Source of the DNA: Gordius sp. MW1
Lineage: Eukaryota > Nematomorpha > Gordioida > Gordea > Gordiidae
Assembly: GCA_964036665.1 (NCBI GenBank)
Contig: OZ038533.1
Location: forward strand, 11,244,413-11,308,412
Length of the DNA stretch: 64,000 nucleotides
Direction: 5' to 3'
Every line of letters begins with the position of its first letter. Position 1 is the stretch's first letter. The translations under genes and the position numbers were made by a program. This document shows positions 38,801 to 52,800 of the stretch, piece by piece. Below the pieces are notes generated by a model. That model was not told the origin of the DNA. It saw only the letters and a program-made list of their open reading frames with translations, and did no database searches.

Positions 38801-41700
38801 AAGAGGTTTTAAGCTGCGAGAACTATCATTTTGATAAAAGACAACGTTTTATTGTTGCGATTAGTTTGTTGTATCGCAACGTGAGTGCTTAATTTTTGAA
38901 AATGGCTCTATGCGATCATGATTTCAAAGTAATAGCTTTCTGATTCTGATAAATTTTTACTTTTTATCATCGAAATCACGTCTGAAAACGACAACTTTCA
39001 TCGGATGCATACGGTTGAAAGAAAAATATGTGAAAAATTTTGAGGTAAAAATATTTATTTTTTTCGATTCTATGTGAAAGAGCATGAAAAAATATATAAA
39101 AGTAAGCCAATAAGAGAATCCTATTATCCTCGATTGACTTCCGAAAAGAGGTTTTAAGCTGCGAGAACTATCATTTTGACAAAAGACAACGTTTTATTGT
39201 TGCGATTAGTTTGTTGTATCGCAACGTGAGTGCTTAATTTTTGAAAATGGCTCTATGCGATCATGATTTCAAAGTAATAGTTTTCAGATTCTGATAAATT
39301 TTTACTTGGGATCATAGAAACCACGTCTGAAAACGACAACTTTCATCGGATGCATACGGTTGAAAGAAAAATATGTGAAAAATTTTGAGGTAAAAATATT
39401 TATTTTTTTCGATTCTATGTGAAAGAGCATGAAAAAATATATAAAAGTAAGCCAATTTGAGAATCCTATTATCCTCGATTGACTTCCGAAAAGAGGCTTT
39501 AAGCTGCGAGAACTATCATTTTGACAAAAGACAACGTTTTATTGTTGCGATTAGTTTGTTGTATCGCAACGTGAGTGCTTAATTTTTGAAAATGGCTCTA
39601 TGCGATCATGATTTCAAAGTAATAGTTTTCTGATTCTGATAAATTTTTACTTTTTATCATCGAAATCACGTCTGAAAACGACAACTTTCATCGGATGCAT
39701 ACGGTTGAAAGAAAAATATGTGAAAAATTTGAGGTAAAAATATTTATTTTTTTCGATTATATGTGAAAGAGCATGAAAAAATATATAAAAGTAAGCCAAT
39801 TTGAGAATCCTATTATCCTCGATTGACTTCCGAAAGGAGGTTTTAAGCTGCGAGAACTATCATTTTGACAAAAGACAACGTTTTATTGTTGCGATTAGTT
39901 TGTTGTATCGCAACGTGAGTGCTTAATTTTTGAAAATGGCTCTATGCGATCATGATTTCAAAGTAATAGTTTTCTGATTCTGATAAATTTTCACTTTTTA
40001 TCATCGAAAACGTCTGAAAACGACAACTTTCATCGGATGCATACGGTTGAAAGAAAAATATGTGAAAAATTTTGAGTTAAAAATATTTATTTTTTTCTAT
40101 TCTATGTGAAAGAGCATGAAAAAATATATAAAAGTAAGCCAATTTGAGAATCCTATTATCCTCGATTGACTTCCGAAAAGAGGTTTTAAGCTGCGAGAAC
40201 TATCATTTTGACAAAAGACAACGTTTTATTGTTGCGATTAGTTTGTTGTATCGCAACGTGAGTGCTTAATTTTTGAAAATGGCTCTATGCGATCATGATT
40301 TCAAAGTAATAGTTTTCTGATTCTGATAAATTTTTACTTTTTATCATCGAAATCACGTCTGAAAACGACAACTTTCATCGGATGCATACGGTTGAAAGAA
40401 AAATATGTGAAAAATTTGAGGTAAAAATATTTATTTTTTTCGATTATATGTGAAAGAGCATGAAAAAATATATAAAAGTAAGCCAATTTGAGAATCCTAT
40501 TATCCTCGATTGACTTCCGAAAAGAGGTTTTAAGCTGCGAGAACCATCATTTTGACAAAAGACAACGTTTTATTGTTGCGATTAGTTTGTTGTATCGCAA
40601 CGTGAGTGTTTATTTTTTAAAAATGCACTATGCGATCATGATTTCAAAGTAATAGTTTTCTGATTCTGATAAATTTTCACTTTTTATCATCGAAACCACG
40701 TCTGAAAACGACAACTTTCATCGGATGCATACGGTTGAAAGAAAAATATGTGAAAAATTTTGAGGTAAAAATATTTACTTTTTTCGATTCTATGTGAAAG
40801 AGCATGACAAAATATATAAAAGTAAGCCAATTTGAGAATCCTATTATCCTTGATTGACTTCCGAAAAGAGGTTTTAAGCTGCGAGAACTATCATTTTGAC
40901 AAAAGACAACGTTTTATTGTTGCGATTAGTTTGTTGTTCGCAACGTGAGTGCTTAATTTTTGAAAATGGCTCTATGCGATCATGATTTCAAAGTAATAGT
41001 TTTCTGATTCTGATAAATTTTTACTTTTTATCATCGAAACCACGTCTGAAAACGACAACTTTCATCGGATGCATACGGTTGAAAGAAAAATATGTGAAAA
41101 ATTTTGAGGTAAAAATATTTATTTTTTTCGATTCTATGTGAAAGAGCATGAAAAAATATATAAAAGTAAGCCAATTTGAGAATCCTATTATCCTCGATTG
41201 ACTTCCAAAAAGAGGTTTTAAGCTGCGAGAACTATCATTTTGACAAAAGACAACGTTTTATTGTTGCGATTAGTTTGTTGTATCGCAACGTGATTGCTTA
41301 ATTTTTCAAAAATGCACTATGCGATCATGATTTCAAAGTAACAGTTTTCTGATTCTGATAAATTTTTACTTTTTATCATCGAAACCACGTCTGAAAACGA
41401 CAACTTTCATCGGATGAATACGGTTCAAAGGAAAATATGTGAAAAATTTTGAGGTAAAAATATTTATTTTTTTCAATTATATGTGAAAGAGCATGAAAAA
41501 ATATATAAAAGTAAGCCAATTTGAGAATCCTATTATCCTCGATTGACTTCCGAAAAGAGGCTTTAAGCTGCGAGAACGATCATTTTGACAAAAGACAACG
41601 TTTTATTGTTGCGATTAGTTTGTTGTATCGCAACGTGAGTGCTTAATTTTTCAAAAATGCCTATGCGATCATGATTTCAAAGTAATAGTTTTCTGATTCT
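32850..41700 (+). repeat. ~8.9-kb segmental block, copy A
   Basis: Matches about 46,750-55,300. The offset is exactly 13,904 bp at markers ttctatttga (32,951 and 46,855), gcctatgcg (33,471 and 47,375), the 30-bp-deletion junction (34,241 and 48,145), gtgtttattt (35,480 and 49,384) and agaagcatg (37,707 and 51,611). From 39,111 (ccaataagag) it is 13,558 bp, and this holds at 40,001, 40,603, 41,291 and 41,659. The 346-bp step is one monomer near 38,410-38,750 that copy B lacks. The left boundary is uncertain by one monomer. Confidence 0.88.
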
Positions 41701-44700
41701 GATAAATTTTTACTTTTTATCATCAAAACCACGTCTGAAAACGACAACTTTCATCGGATGCATACGGTTGAAAGAAAAATATGTGAAAGAGGTAAAAATA
41801 TTTATTTTTTTCGATTATATGTGAAAGAGCATGAAAAAATATATAAAAGTAAGCCAATGTGAGAATCCTATTATCCTCGATTGACTTCCGAAAGGAGGTT
41901 TTAAGCTGCGAGAACTATCATTTTGACAAAAGACAACGTTTTATTGTTGCGATTAGTTTGTTGTATCGCAACGTGAGTGCTTAATTTTTGAAAATGGCTC
42001 TATGCGATCATGATTTCAAAGTAATAGTTTTCAGATTCTGATAAATTTTTACTTGGGATCATAGAAACCACGTCTGAAAACGACAACTTTCATCGGATGC
42101 ATACGGTTGAAAGAAAAATATGTGAAAAATTTTGAGGTAAAAATATTTATTTTTTTCGATTCTATGTGAAAGAGCATGAAAAAATATATAAAAGTAAGCC
42201 AATTTGAGAATCCTATTATCCTCGATTGACTTCCGAAAAGAGGCTTTAAGCTGCGAGAACTATCATTTTGACAAAAGACAACGTTTTATTGTTGCGATTA
42301 GTTTGTTGTATCGCAACGTGAGTGCTTAATTTTTGAAAATGGCTCTATGCGATCATGATTTCAAAGTAATAGTTTTCTGATTCTGATAAATTTTTACTTT
42401 TTATCATCGAAATCACGTCTGAAAACGACAACTTTCATCGGATGCATACGGTTGAAAGAAAAATATGTGAAAAATTTGAGGTAAAAATATTTATTTTTTT
42501 CGATTATATGTGAAAGAGCATGAAAAAATATATAAAAGTAAGCCAATTTGAGAATCCTATTATCCTCGATTGACTTCCGAAAGGAGGTTTTAAGCTGCGA
42601 GAACTATCATTTTGACAAAAGACAACGTTTTATTGTTGCGATTAGTTTGTTGTATCGCAACGTGAGTGCTTAATTTTTGAAAATGGCTCTATGCGATCAT
42701 GATTTCAAAGTAATAGTTTTCTGATTCTGATAAATTTTCACTTTTTATCATCGAAAACGTCTGAAAACGACAACTTTCATCGGATGCATACGGTTGAAAG
42801 AAAAATATGTGAAAAATTTTGAGGTAAAAATATTTATTTTTTTCTATTCTATGTGAAAGAGCATGAAAAAATATATAAAAGTAAGCCAATTTGAGAATCC
42901 TATTATCCTCGATTGACTTCCGAAAAGAGGTTTTAAGCTGCGAGAACTATCATTTTGACAAAAGACAACGTTTTATTGTTGCGATTAGTTTGTTGTATCG
43001 CAACGTGAGTGCTTAATTTTTGAAAATGGCTCTATGCGATCATGATTTCAAAGTAATAGTTTTCTGATTCTGATAAATTTTTACTTTTTATCATCGAAAT
43101 CACGTCTGAAAACGACAACTTTCATCGGATGCATACGGTTGAAAGAAAAATATGTGAAAAATTTGAGGTAAAAATTTATTTTTTTCGATTATATGTGAAA
43201 GAGCATGAAAAAATATATAAAAGTAAGCCAATTTGAGAATCCTATTATCCTCGATTGACTTCCGAAAAGAGGTTTTAAGCTGCGAGAACCATCATTTTGA
43301 CAAAAGACAACGTTTTATTGTTGCGATTAGTTTGTTGTATCGCAACGTGAGTGTTTATTTTTCAAAAATGCACTATGCGATCATGATTTCAAAGTAATAG
43401 TTTTCTGATTCTGATAAATTTTCACTTTTTATCATCGAAACCACGTCTGAAAACGACAACTTTCATCGGATGCATACGGTTGAAAGAAAAATATGTGAAA
43501 AATTTTGAGGTAAAAATATTTACTTTTTTCGATTCTATGTGAAAGAGCATGACAAAATATATAAAAGTAAGCCAATTTGAGAATCCTATTATCCTTGATT
43601 GACTTCCGAAAAGAGGTTTTAAGCTGCGAGAACTATCATTTTGACAAAAGACAACGTTTTATTGTTGCGATTAGTTTGTTGTTCGCAACGTGAGTGCTTA
43701 ATTTTTGAAAATGGCTCTATGCGATCATGATTTCAAAGTAATAGTTTTCTGATTCTGATAAATTTTTACTTTTTATCATCGAAACCACGTCTGAAAACGA
43801 CAACTTTCATCGGATGCATACGGTTGAAAGAAAAATATGTGAAAAATTTTGAGGTAAAAATATTTCTTTTTTTCGATTCTATGTGAAAGAGCATGAAAAA
43901 ATATATAAAAGTAAGCCAATTTGAGAATCCTATTATCCTCGATTGACTTCCAAAAAGAGGTTTTAAGCTGCGAGAACTATCATTTTGACAAAAGACAACG
44001 TTTTATTGTTGCGATTAGTTTGTTGTATCGCAACGTGATTGCTTAATTTTTCAAAAATGCACTATGCGATCATGATTTCAAAGTAACAGTTTTCTGATTC
44101 TGATAAATTTTTACTTTTTATCATCGAAACCACGTCTGAAAACGACAACTTTCATCGGATGAATACGGTTCAAAGGAAAATATGTGAAAAATTTTGAGGT
44201 AAAAATATTTATTTTTTTCAATTATATGTGAAAGAGCATGAAAAAATATATAAAAGTAAGCCAATTTGAGAATCCTATTATCCTCGATTGACTTCCGAAA
44301 AGAGGCTTTAAGCTGCGAGAACGATCATTTTGACAAAAGACAACGTTTTATTGTTGCGATTAGTTTGTTGTATCGCAACGTGAGTGCTTAATTTTTCAAA
44401 AATGCCTATGCGATCATGATTTCAAAGTAATAGTTTTCTGATTCTGATAAATTTTTACTTTTTATCATCAAAACCACGTCTGAAAACGACAACTTTCATC
44501 GGATGCATACGGTTGAAAGAAAAATATGTGAAAGAGGTAAAAATATTTATTTTTTTCGATTATATGTGAAAGAGCATGAAAAAATATATAAAAGTAAGCC
44601 AATGTGAGAATCCTATTATCCTCGATTGACTTCCGAAAGGAGGTTTTAAGCTGCGAGAACTATCATTTTGACAAAAGACAACGTTTTATTGTTGCGATTA

Positions 44701-44800
44701 GTTTGTTGTATCGCAACGTGAGTGCTTAATTTTTGAAAATGGCTCTATGCGATCATGATTTCAAAGTAATAGTTTTCAGATTCTGATAAATTTTTACTTG
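39200..44800 (+). repeat. Second 8-monomer tandem HOR, unit 2,745-2,747 bp
   Basis: Markers repeat at 2,747 bp (acttgggatcatag 39,304 and 42,051; tcatcgaaaacgtc 40,001 and 42,748) and then 2,745 bp (gtgtttattt 40,603 and 43,348; tgattgctta 41,291 and 44,036; gcctatgcg 41,659 and 44,404). The 2-bp change is a deletion near 43,170 (gtaaaaatttatt). Its monomers differ in type and order from the 2,752-bp HOR at the left end, so it looks like a separate amplification of the same monomer number. The match ends near 44,810, where gggataatag replaces gggatcatag. Confidence 0.88.
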
Positions 44801-46865
44801 GGATAATAGAAACCACGTCTGAAAACGACAAAATATGTGAAAAATTTTGAGGTAAAAATATTTATTTTTTTCAATTCTATGTGAAAGAGCATGAAAAAAT
44901 ATATAAAAGTAAGCCAATTTGAGAATCCTATTATCCTCGATTGACTTCCGAAAAGAGGTTTTAAGCTGCGAGAACTATCATTTTGACAAAAGACAACCTT
45001 TTATTGTTGCGATTAGTTTGTTGTATCGCAACGTGAGTGCTTAATTTTTCAAAAATGCACTATGCGATCATGATTTCAAAGTAATAGTTTTCTGATTCTG
45101 ATAAATTTTTACTTTTTATCATCGAAACCACGTCTGAAAACGACAACTTTCATCGGATGCATACGGTTGAAAGAAAAATATGTGAAAAATTTTGAGGTAA
45201 AAATATTTATTTTTTTCGATTCTATGTGAAAGAGCATGAAAAAATATATAAAAGTAAGCCAATTTGAGAATCCTATTATCCTCGATTGACTTCCGAAAAG
45301 AGGTTTTAAGCTGCGAGAACTATCATTTTGACAAAAAACAACGTTTTATTGTTGCGATTAGTTTGTTGTATCGCAACGTGAGTGCTTAATTTTTGAAAAT
45401 GGCTCTATGCGATCATGATTTCAAAGTAATAGTTTTCAGATTCTGATAAATTTTTACTTGGGATAATAGAAACCACGTCTGAAAACGACAAAATATGTGA
45501 AAAATTTTGAGGTAAAAATATTTATTTTTTTCAATTCTATGTGAAAGAGCATGAAAAAATATATAAAAGTAAGCCAATTTGAGAATCCTATTATCCTCGA
45601 TTGACTTCCGAAAAGAGGTTTTAAGCTGCGAGAACTATCATTTTGATAAAAGACAACGTTTTGTTGTTGCGATTAGTTTGTTGTATCGCAACGTGAGTGC
45701 TTAATTTTTGAAAATGGCTCTATGCGATCATGATTTCAAAGTAATAGTTTTCAGATTCTGATAAATTTTTACTTGGGATAATAGAAACCACGTCTGAAAA
45801 CGACAAAATATGTGAAAAATTTTGAGGTAAAAATATTTATTTTTTTCAATTCTATGTGAAAGAGCATGAAAAAATATATAAAAGTAAGCCAATTTGAGAA
45901 TCCTATTATCCTCGATTGACTTCCGAAAAGAGGTTTTAAGCTGCGAGAACTATCATTTTGACAAAAAACAACGTTTTATTGTTGCGATTAGTTTGTTGTA
46001 TCGCAACGTGAGTGCTTAATTTTTCAAAAATGCACTATGCGATCATGATTTCAAAGTAATAGTTTTCTGATTCTGATAAATTTTTACTTTTTATCATCGA
46101 AACCACGTCTGAAAACGACAACTTTCATCGGATGCATACGGTTGAAAGAAAAATATGTGAAAAATTTTGAGGTAAAAATATTTATTTTTTTCGATTCTAT
46201 GTGAAAGAGCATGAAAAAATATATAAAAGTAAGCCAATTTGAGAATCCTATTATCCTCGATTGACTTCCGAAAAGAGGTTTTAAGCTGCGAGAACTATCA
46301 TTTTGACAAAAAACAACGTTTTATTGTTGCGATTAGTTTGTTGTATCGCAACGTGAGTGCTTAATTTTTGAAAATGGCTCTATGCGATCATGATTTCAAA
46401 GTAATAGTTTTCAGATTCTGATAAATTTTTACTTGGGATAATAGAAACCACGTCTGAAAACGACAAAATATGTGAAAAATTTTGAGGTAAAAATATTTAT
46501 TTTTTTCAATTCTATGTGAAAGAGCATGAAAAAATATATAAAAGTAAGCCAATTTGAGAATCCTATTATCCTCGATTGACTTCCGAAAAGAGGTTTTAAG
46601 CTGCGAGAACTATCATTTTGACAAAAGACAACCTTTTATTGTTGCGATTAGTTTGTTGTATCGCAACGTGAGTGCTTAATTTTTCAAAAATGCACTATGC
46701 GATCATGATTTCAAAGTAATAGTTTTCTGATTCTGATAAATTTTTACTTTTTATCATCGAAACCACGTCTGAAAACGACAACTTTCATCGGATGAATACG
46801 GTTCAAAGAAAAATATGTGAAAAATTTTGAGGTAAAAATATTTATTTTTTTCAATTCTATTTGAA
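44571..46865 (+). repeat. Cluster of 315-bp short monomers
   Basis: Monomer boundaries are at 44,571, 44,886, 45,231, 45,546, 45,861, 46,206, 46,521 and 46,866, giving lengths 315, 345, 315, 315, 345, 315 and 345. The short ones read acgacaaaatatgtg where full monomers carry 30 more bases. Local markers recur at 975 bp (gacaaaaaacaacg near 45,330 and 46,305; deletion junctions near 45,489 and 46,464), so a three-monomer unit has begun to duplicate. Other short monomers are isolated, with junctions near 13,346, 25,369, 32,218, 34,241, 36,961, 48,145, 50,863, 59,084, 61,464 and 62,814. Confidence 0.9.
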
Positions 46866-49800
46866 AGAGCATGAAAAAATATATAAAAGTAAGCCAATTT
46901 GAGAATCCTATTATCCTCGATTGACTTCCGAAAAGAGGTTTTAAGCTGCGAGAACTATCATTTTGACAAAAGACAACGTTTTATTGTTGCGATTAGTTTG
47001 TTGTTCGCAACGTGAGTGCTTAATTTTTGAAAATGGCTCTATGCGATCATGATTTCAAAGTAATAGTTTTCTGATTCTGATAAATTTTTACTTTTTATCA
47101 TCGAAACCACGTCTGAAAACGACAACTTTCATCGGATGCATACGGTTGAAAGAAAAATATGTGAAAGAGGTAAAAATATTTATTTTTTTCGATTATATGT
47201 GAAAGAGCATGAAAAAATATATAAAAGTAAGCCAATTTGAGAATCCTATTATCCTCGATTGACTTCCGAAAAGAGGCTTTAAGCTGCGAGAACGATCATT
47301 TTGACAAAAGACAACGTTTTATTGTTGCGATTAGTTTGTTGTATCGCAACGTGAGTGCTTAATTTTTCAAAAATGCCTATGCGATCATGATTTCAAAGTA
47401 ATAGTTTTCTGATTCTGATAAATTTTTACTTTTTATCATCGAAACCACGTCTGAAAACGACAACTTTCATCGGATGCATACGGTTGAAAGAAAAATATGT
47501 GAAAGAGGTAAAAATATTTATTTTTTTCAATTCTATGTGAAAGAGCATGAAAAAATATATAAATGTAAGCCAATTTGAGAATCCTATTATCCTCGATTGA
47601 CTTCCGAAAAGAGGTTTTAAGCTGCGAGAACTATCATTTTGACAAAAGACAACCTTTTATTGTTGCGATTAGTTTGTTGTATCGCAACGTGAGTGCTTAA
47701 TTTTTCAAAAATGCACTATGCGATCATGATTTCAAAGTAATAGTTTTCTGATTCTGATAAATTTTTACTTTTTATCATCGAAACCACGTCTGAAAACGAC
47801 AACTTTCATCGGATGAATACGGTTCAAAGAAAAATATGTGAAAAATTTTGAGGTAAAAATATTTATTTTTTTCAATTCTATGTGAAAGAGCATGAAAAAA
47901 TATATAAAAGTAAGCCAATTTGAGAATCCTATTATCCTCGATTGACTTCCGAAAAGAGGTTTTAAGCTGCGAGAACTATCATTTTGATAAAAGACAACGT
48001 TTTATTGTTGCGATTAGTTTGTTGTATCGCAACGTGAGTGCTTAATTTTTGAAAATGGCTCTATGCGATCATGATTTCAAAGTAATAGTTTTCAGATTCT
48101 GATAAATTTTTACTTGGGATAATAGAAACCACGTCTGAAAACGACAAAATATGTGAAAAATTTTGAGGTAAAAATATTTATTTTTTTCAATTCTATGTGA
48201 AAGAGCATGAAAAAATATATAAAAGTAAGCCAATTTGAGAATCCTATTATCCTCGATTGACTTCCGAAAAGAGGTTTTAAGCTGCGAGAACTATCATTTT
48301 GACAAAAAACAACGTTTTATTGTTGCGATTAGTTTGTTGTATCGCAACGTGAGTGCTTAATTTTTCAAAAATGCACTATGCGATCATGATTTCAAAGTAA
48401 TAGTTTTCTGATTCTGATAAATTTTTACTTTTTATCATCGAAACCACGTCAGAAAACGACAACTTTCATCGGATGAATACGGTTCAAAGAAAAATATGTG
48501 AAAAATTTTGAGGTAAAAATATTTCTTTTTTTCAATTCTATGTGAAAGAGCATGAAAAAATATATAAAAGTAAGCCAATTTGAGAATCCTATTATCCTCG
48601 ATTGACTTCCAAAAGAGGTTTTAAGCTGCGAGAACTATCATTTTGACAAAAGACAACGTTTTATTGTTGCGATTAGTTTGTTGTATCGCAACGTGAGTGC
48701 TTAATTTTTCAAAAATGCACTATGCGATCATGATTTCAAAGTAATAGTTTTCTGATTCTGATAAATTTTTACTTTTTATCATCGAAACCACGTCTGAAAA
48801 CGACAACTTTCATCGGATGCATACGGTTGAAAGAAAAATATGTGAAAAATTTTGAGGTAAAAATAATTATTTTTTTCGATTCTATGTGAAAGAGCATGAA
48901 AAAATATATAAAAGTAAGCCAATTTGAGAATCCTATTATCCTCGATTGACTTCCGAAAAGAGGTTTTAAGCTGCGAGAACTATCATTTTGACAAAAGACA
49001 ACGTTTTATTGTTGCGATTAGTTTGTTGTATCGCAACGTGAGTGCTTAATTTTTGAAAATGGCTCTATGCGATCATGATTTCAAAGTAATAGTTTTCAAA
49101 TTCTGATAAATTTTTACTTGGGATCATAGAAACCACGTCTGAAAACGACAACTTTCATCGGATGAATACGGTTCAAAGAAAAATATGTGAAAAATTTTGA
49201 GGTAAAAATATTTATTTTTTTCGATTCTATGTGAAAGAGCATGAAAAAATATATAAAAGTAAACCAATTTGAGAATCCTATTATCCTCGATTGAATTCCG
49301 AAAAGAGGTTTTAAGCTGCGAGAACTATCATTTTGACAAAAGACAACGTTTTATTGTTGCGATTAGTTTGTTGTATCGCAACGTGAGTGTTTATTTTTCA
49401 AAAATGCACTATGCGATCATGATTTCAAAGTAATAGTTTTCTGATTCTGATAAATTTTCACTTTTTATCATCGAAACCACGTCTGAAAACGACAACTTTC
49501 ATCGGATGCATACGGTTGAAAGAAAAATATGTGAAAAATTTTGAGGTAAAAATATTTACTTTTTTCGATTCTATGTGAAAGAGCATGACAAAATATATAA
49601 AAGTAAGCCAATTTGAGAATCCTATTATCCTTGATTGACTTCCGAAAAGAGGTTTTAAGCTGCGAGAACTATCATTTTGACAAAAGACAACGTTTTATTG
49701 TTGCGATTAGTTTGTTGTTCGCAACGTGAGTGCTTAATTTTTGAAAATGGCTCTATGCGATCATGATTTCAAAGTAATAGTTTTCTGATTCTGATAAATT

Positions 49801-52800
49801 TTTACTTTTTATCATCGAAACCACGTCTGAAAACGACAACTTTCATCGGATGCATACGGTTGAAAGAAAAATATGTGAAAAATTTTGAGGTAAAAATCCT
49901 TCTTTTTTTCGATTCTATGTGAAAGAGCATGAAAAAATATATAAAAGTAAGCCAATTTGAGAATCCTATTATCCTCGATTGACTTCCAAAAAGAGGTTTT
50001 AAGCTGCGAGAACTATCATTTTGACAAAAGACAACGTTTTATTGTTGCGATTAGTTTGTTGTATCGCAACGTGATTGCTTAATTTTTCAAAAATGCACTA
50101 TGCGATCATGATTTCAAAGTAACAGTTTTCTGATTCTGATAAATTTTTACTTTTTATCATCGAAACCACGTCTGAAAACGACAACTTTCATCGGATGAAT
50201 ACGGTTCAAAGGAAAATATGTGAAAAATTTTGAGGTAAAAATATTTATTTTTTTCAATTCTATGTGAAAGAGCATGAAAAAATATATAAAAGTAAGCCAA
50301 TTTGAGAATCCTATTATCCTCGATTGACTTCCGAAAAGAGGCTTTAAGCTGCGAAAACGATCATTTTGACAAAAGACAACGTTTTATTGTTGCGATTAGT
50401 TTGTTGTATCGCAACGTGAGTGCTTAATTTTTCAAAAATGCCTATGCGATCATGATTTCAAAGTAATAGTTTTCTGATTCTGATAAATTTTTACTTTTTA
50501 TCATCGAAACCACGTCTGAAAACGACAACTTTCATCGGATGCATACGGTTGAAAGAAAAATATGTGAAAGAGGTAAAAATATTTATTTTTTTCGATTATA
50601 TGTGAAAGAGCATGAAAAAATATATAAAAGTAAGCCAATGTGAGAATCCTATTATCCTCGATTGACTTCCGAAAGGAGGTTTTAAGCTGCGAGAACTATC
50701 ATTTTGACAAAAGACAACGTTTTATTGTTGCGATTAGTTTGTTGTATCGCAACGTGAGTGCTTAATTTTTGAAAATGGCTCTATGCGATCATGATTTCAA
50801 AGTAATAGTTTTCAGATTCTGATAAATTTTTACTTGGGATAATAGAAACCACGTCTGAAAACGACAAAATATGTGAAAAATTTTGAGGTAAAAATATTTA
50901 TTTTTTTCAATTCTATGTGAAAGAGCATGAAAAAATATATAAAAGTAAGCCAATTTGAGAATCCTATTATCCTCGATTGACTTCCGAAAAGAGGTTTTAA
51001 GCTGCGAGAACTATCATTTTGACAAAAGACAACCTTTTATTGTTGCGATTAGTTTGTTGTATCGCAACGTGAGTGCTTAATTTTTCAAAAATGCACTATG
51101 CGATCATGATTTCAAAGTAATAGTTTTCTGATTCTGATAAATTTTTACTATTTATCATCGAAACCACGTCTGAAAACGACAACTTTCATCGGATGAATAC
51201 GGTTCAAAGAAAAATATGTGAAAAATTTTGAGGTAAAAATATTTATTTTTTTCAATTCTATGTGAAAGAGCATGAAAAAATATATAAAAGTAAGCCAATT
51301 TGAGAATCCTATTATCCTCGATTGACTTCCGAAAAGAGGTTTTAAGCTGCGAGAACTATCATTTTGACAAAAGACAACGTTTTATTGTTGCGATTAGTTT
51401 GTTGTTCGCAACGTGAGTGCTTAATTTTTGAAAATGGCTCTATGCGATCATGATTTCAAAGTAATAGTTTTCTGATTCTGATAAATTTTTACTTTTTATC
51501 ATCGAAACCACGTCTGAAAACGACAACTTTCATCGGATGAATACGGTTCAAAGAAAAATATGTGAAAAATTTTGAGGTAAAAATATTTCTTTTTTTCAAT
51601 TCTATGTGAAAGAAGCATGAAAAAATATATAAAAGTAAGCCAATTTGAGAATCCTATTATCCTCGATTGACTTCCGAAAAGAGGTTTTAAGCTGCGAGAA
51701 CTATCATTTTGACAAAAGACAACGTTTTATTGTTGCGATTAGTTTGTTGTTCGCAACGTGAGTGCTTAATTTTTGAAAATGGCTCTATGCGATCATGATT
51801 TCAAAGTAATAGTTTTCTGATTCTGATAAATTTTTACTTTTTATCATCGAAACCACGTCTGAAAACGACAACTTTCATCGGATGCATACGGTTGAAATGT
51901 GAAAAATTTTGAGGTAAAAATATTTATTTTTTTCGATTCTATGTGAAAGAGCATGAAAAAATATATAAAAGTAAGCCAATTTGAGAATCCTATTATCCTC
52001 GATTGACTTCCGAAAAGAGGTTTTAAGCTGCGAGAACTATCATTTTGACAAAAGACAACGTTTTATTGTTGCGATTAGTTTGTTGTATCGCAACGTGAGT
52101 GCTTAATTTTTCAAAAATGCACTATGCGATCATGATTTCAAAATAATAGTTTTCTGATTCTGATAAATTTTTACTTTTTATCATCGAAACCACGTCTGAA
52201 AACGACAACTTTCATCGGATGAATACGGTTTAAAGAAAAATATGTGAAAAATTTTGAGGTAAAAATATTTATTTTTTTCAATTCTATGTGAAAGAGCATG
52301 AAAAATATTTAAAAGTAAGCCAATTTGAGAATCCTATTATCCTCGATTGACTTCCGAAAAGAGGTTTTAAGCTGCGAGAACTATCATTTTGATAAAAGAC
52401 AACGTTTTATTGTTGCGATTAGTTTGTTGTATCGCAACGTGAGTGCTTAATTTTTGAAAATGGCTCTATGCGATCATGATTTTAAAGTAATAGCTTTCTG
52501 ATTCTGATAAATTTTTACTTTTTATCATCGAAATCACGTCTGAAAACGACAACTTTCATCGGATGCATACGGTTGAAAGAAAAATATGTGAAAATTTTTG
52601 AGGTAAAAATATTTATTTTTTTCGATTCTATGTGAAAGAGCATGAAAAAATATATAAAAGTAAGCCAATAAGAGAATCCTATTATCCTCGATTGACTTCC
52701 GAAAAGAGGTTTTAAGCTGCGAGAACTATCATTTTGACAAAAGACAACGTTTTATTGTTGCGATTAGTTTGTTGTATCGCAACGTGAGTGCTTAATTTTT

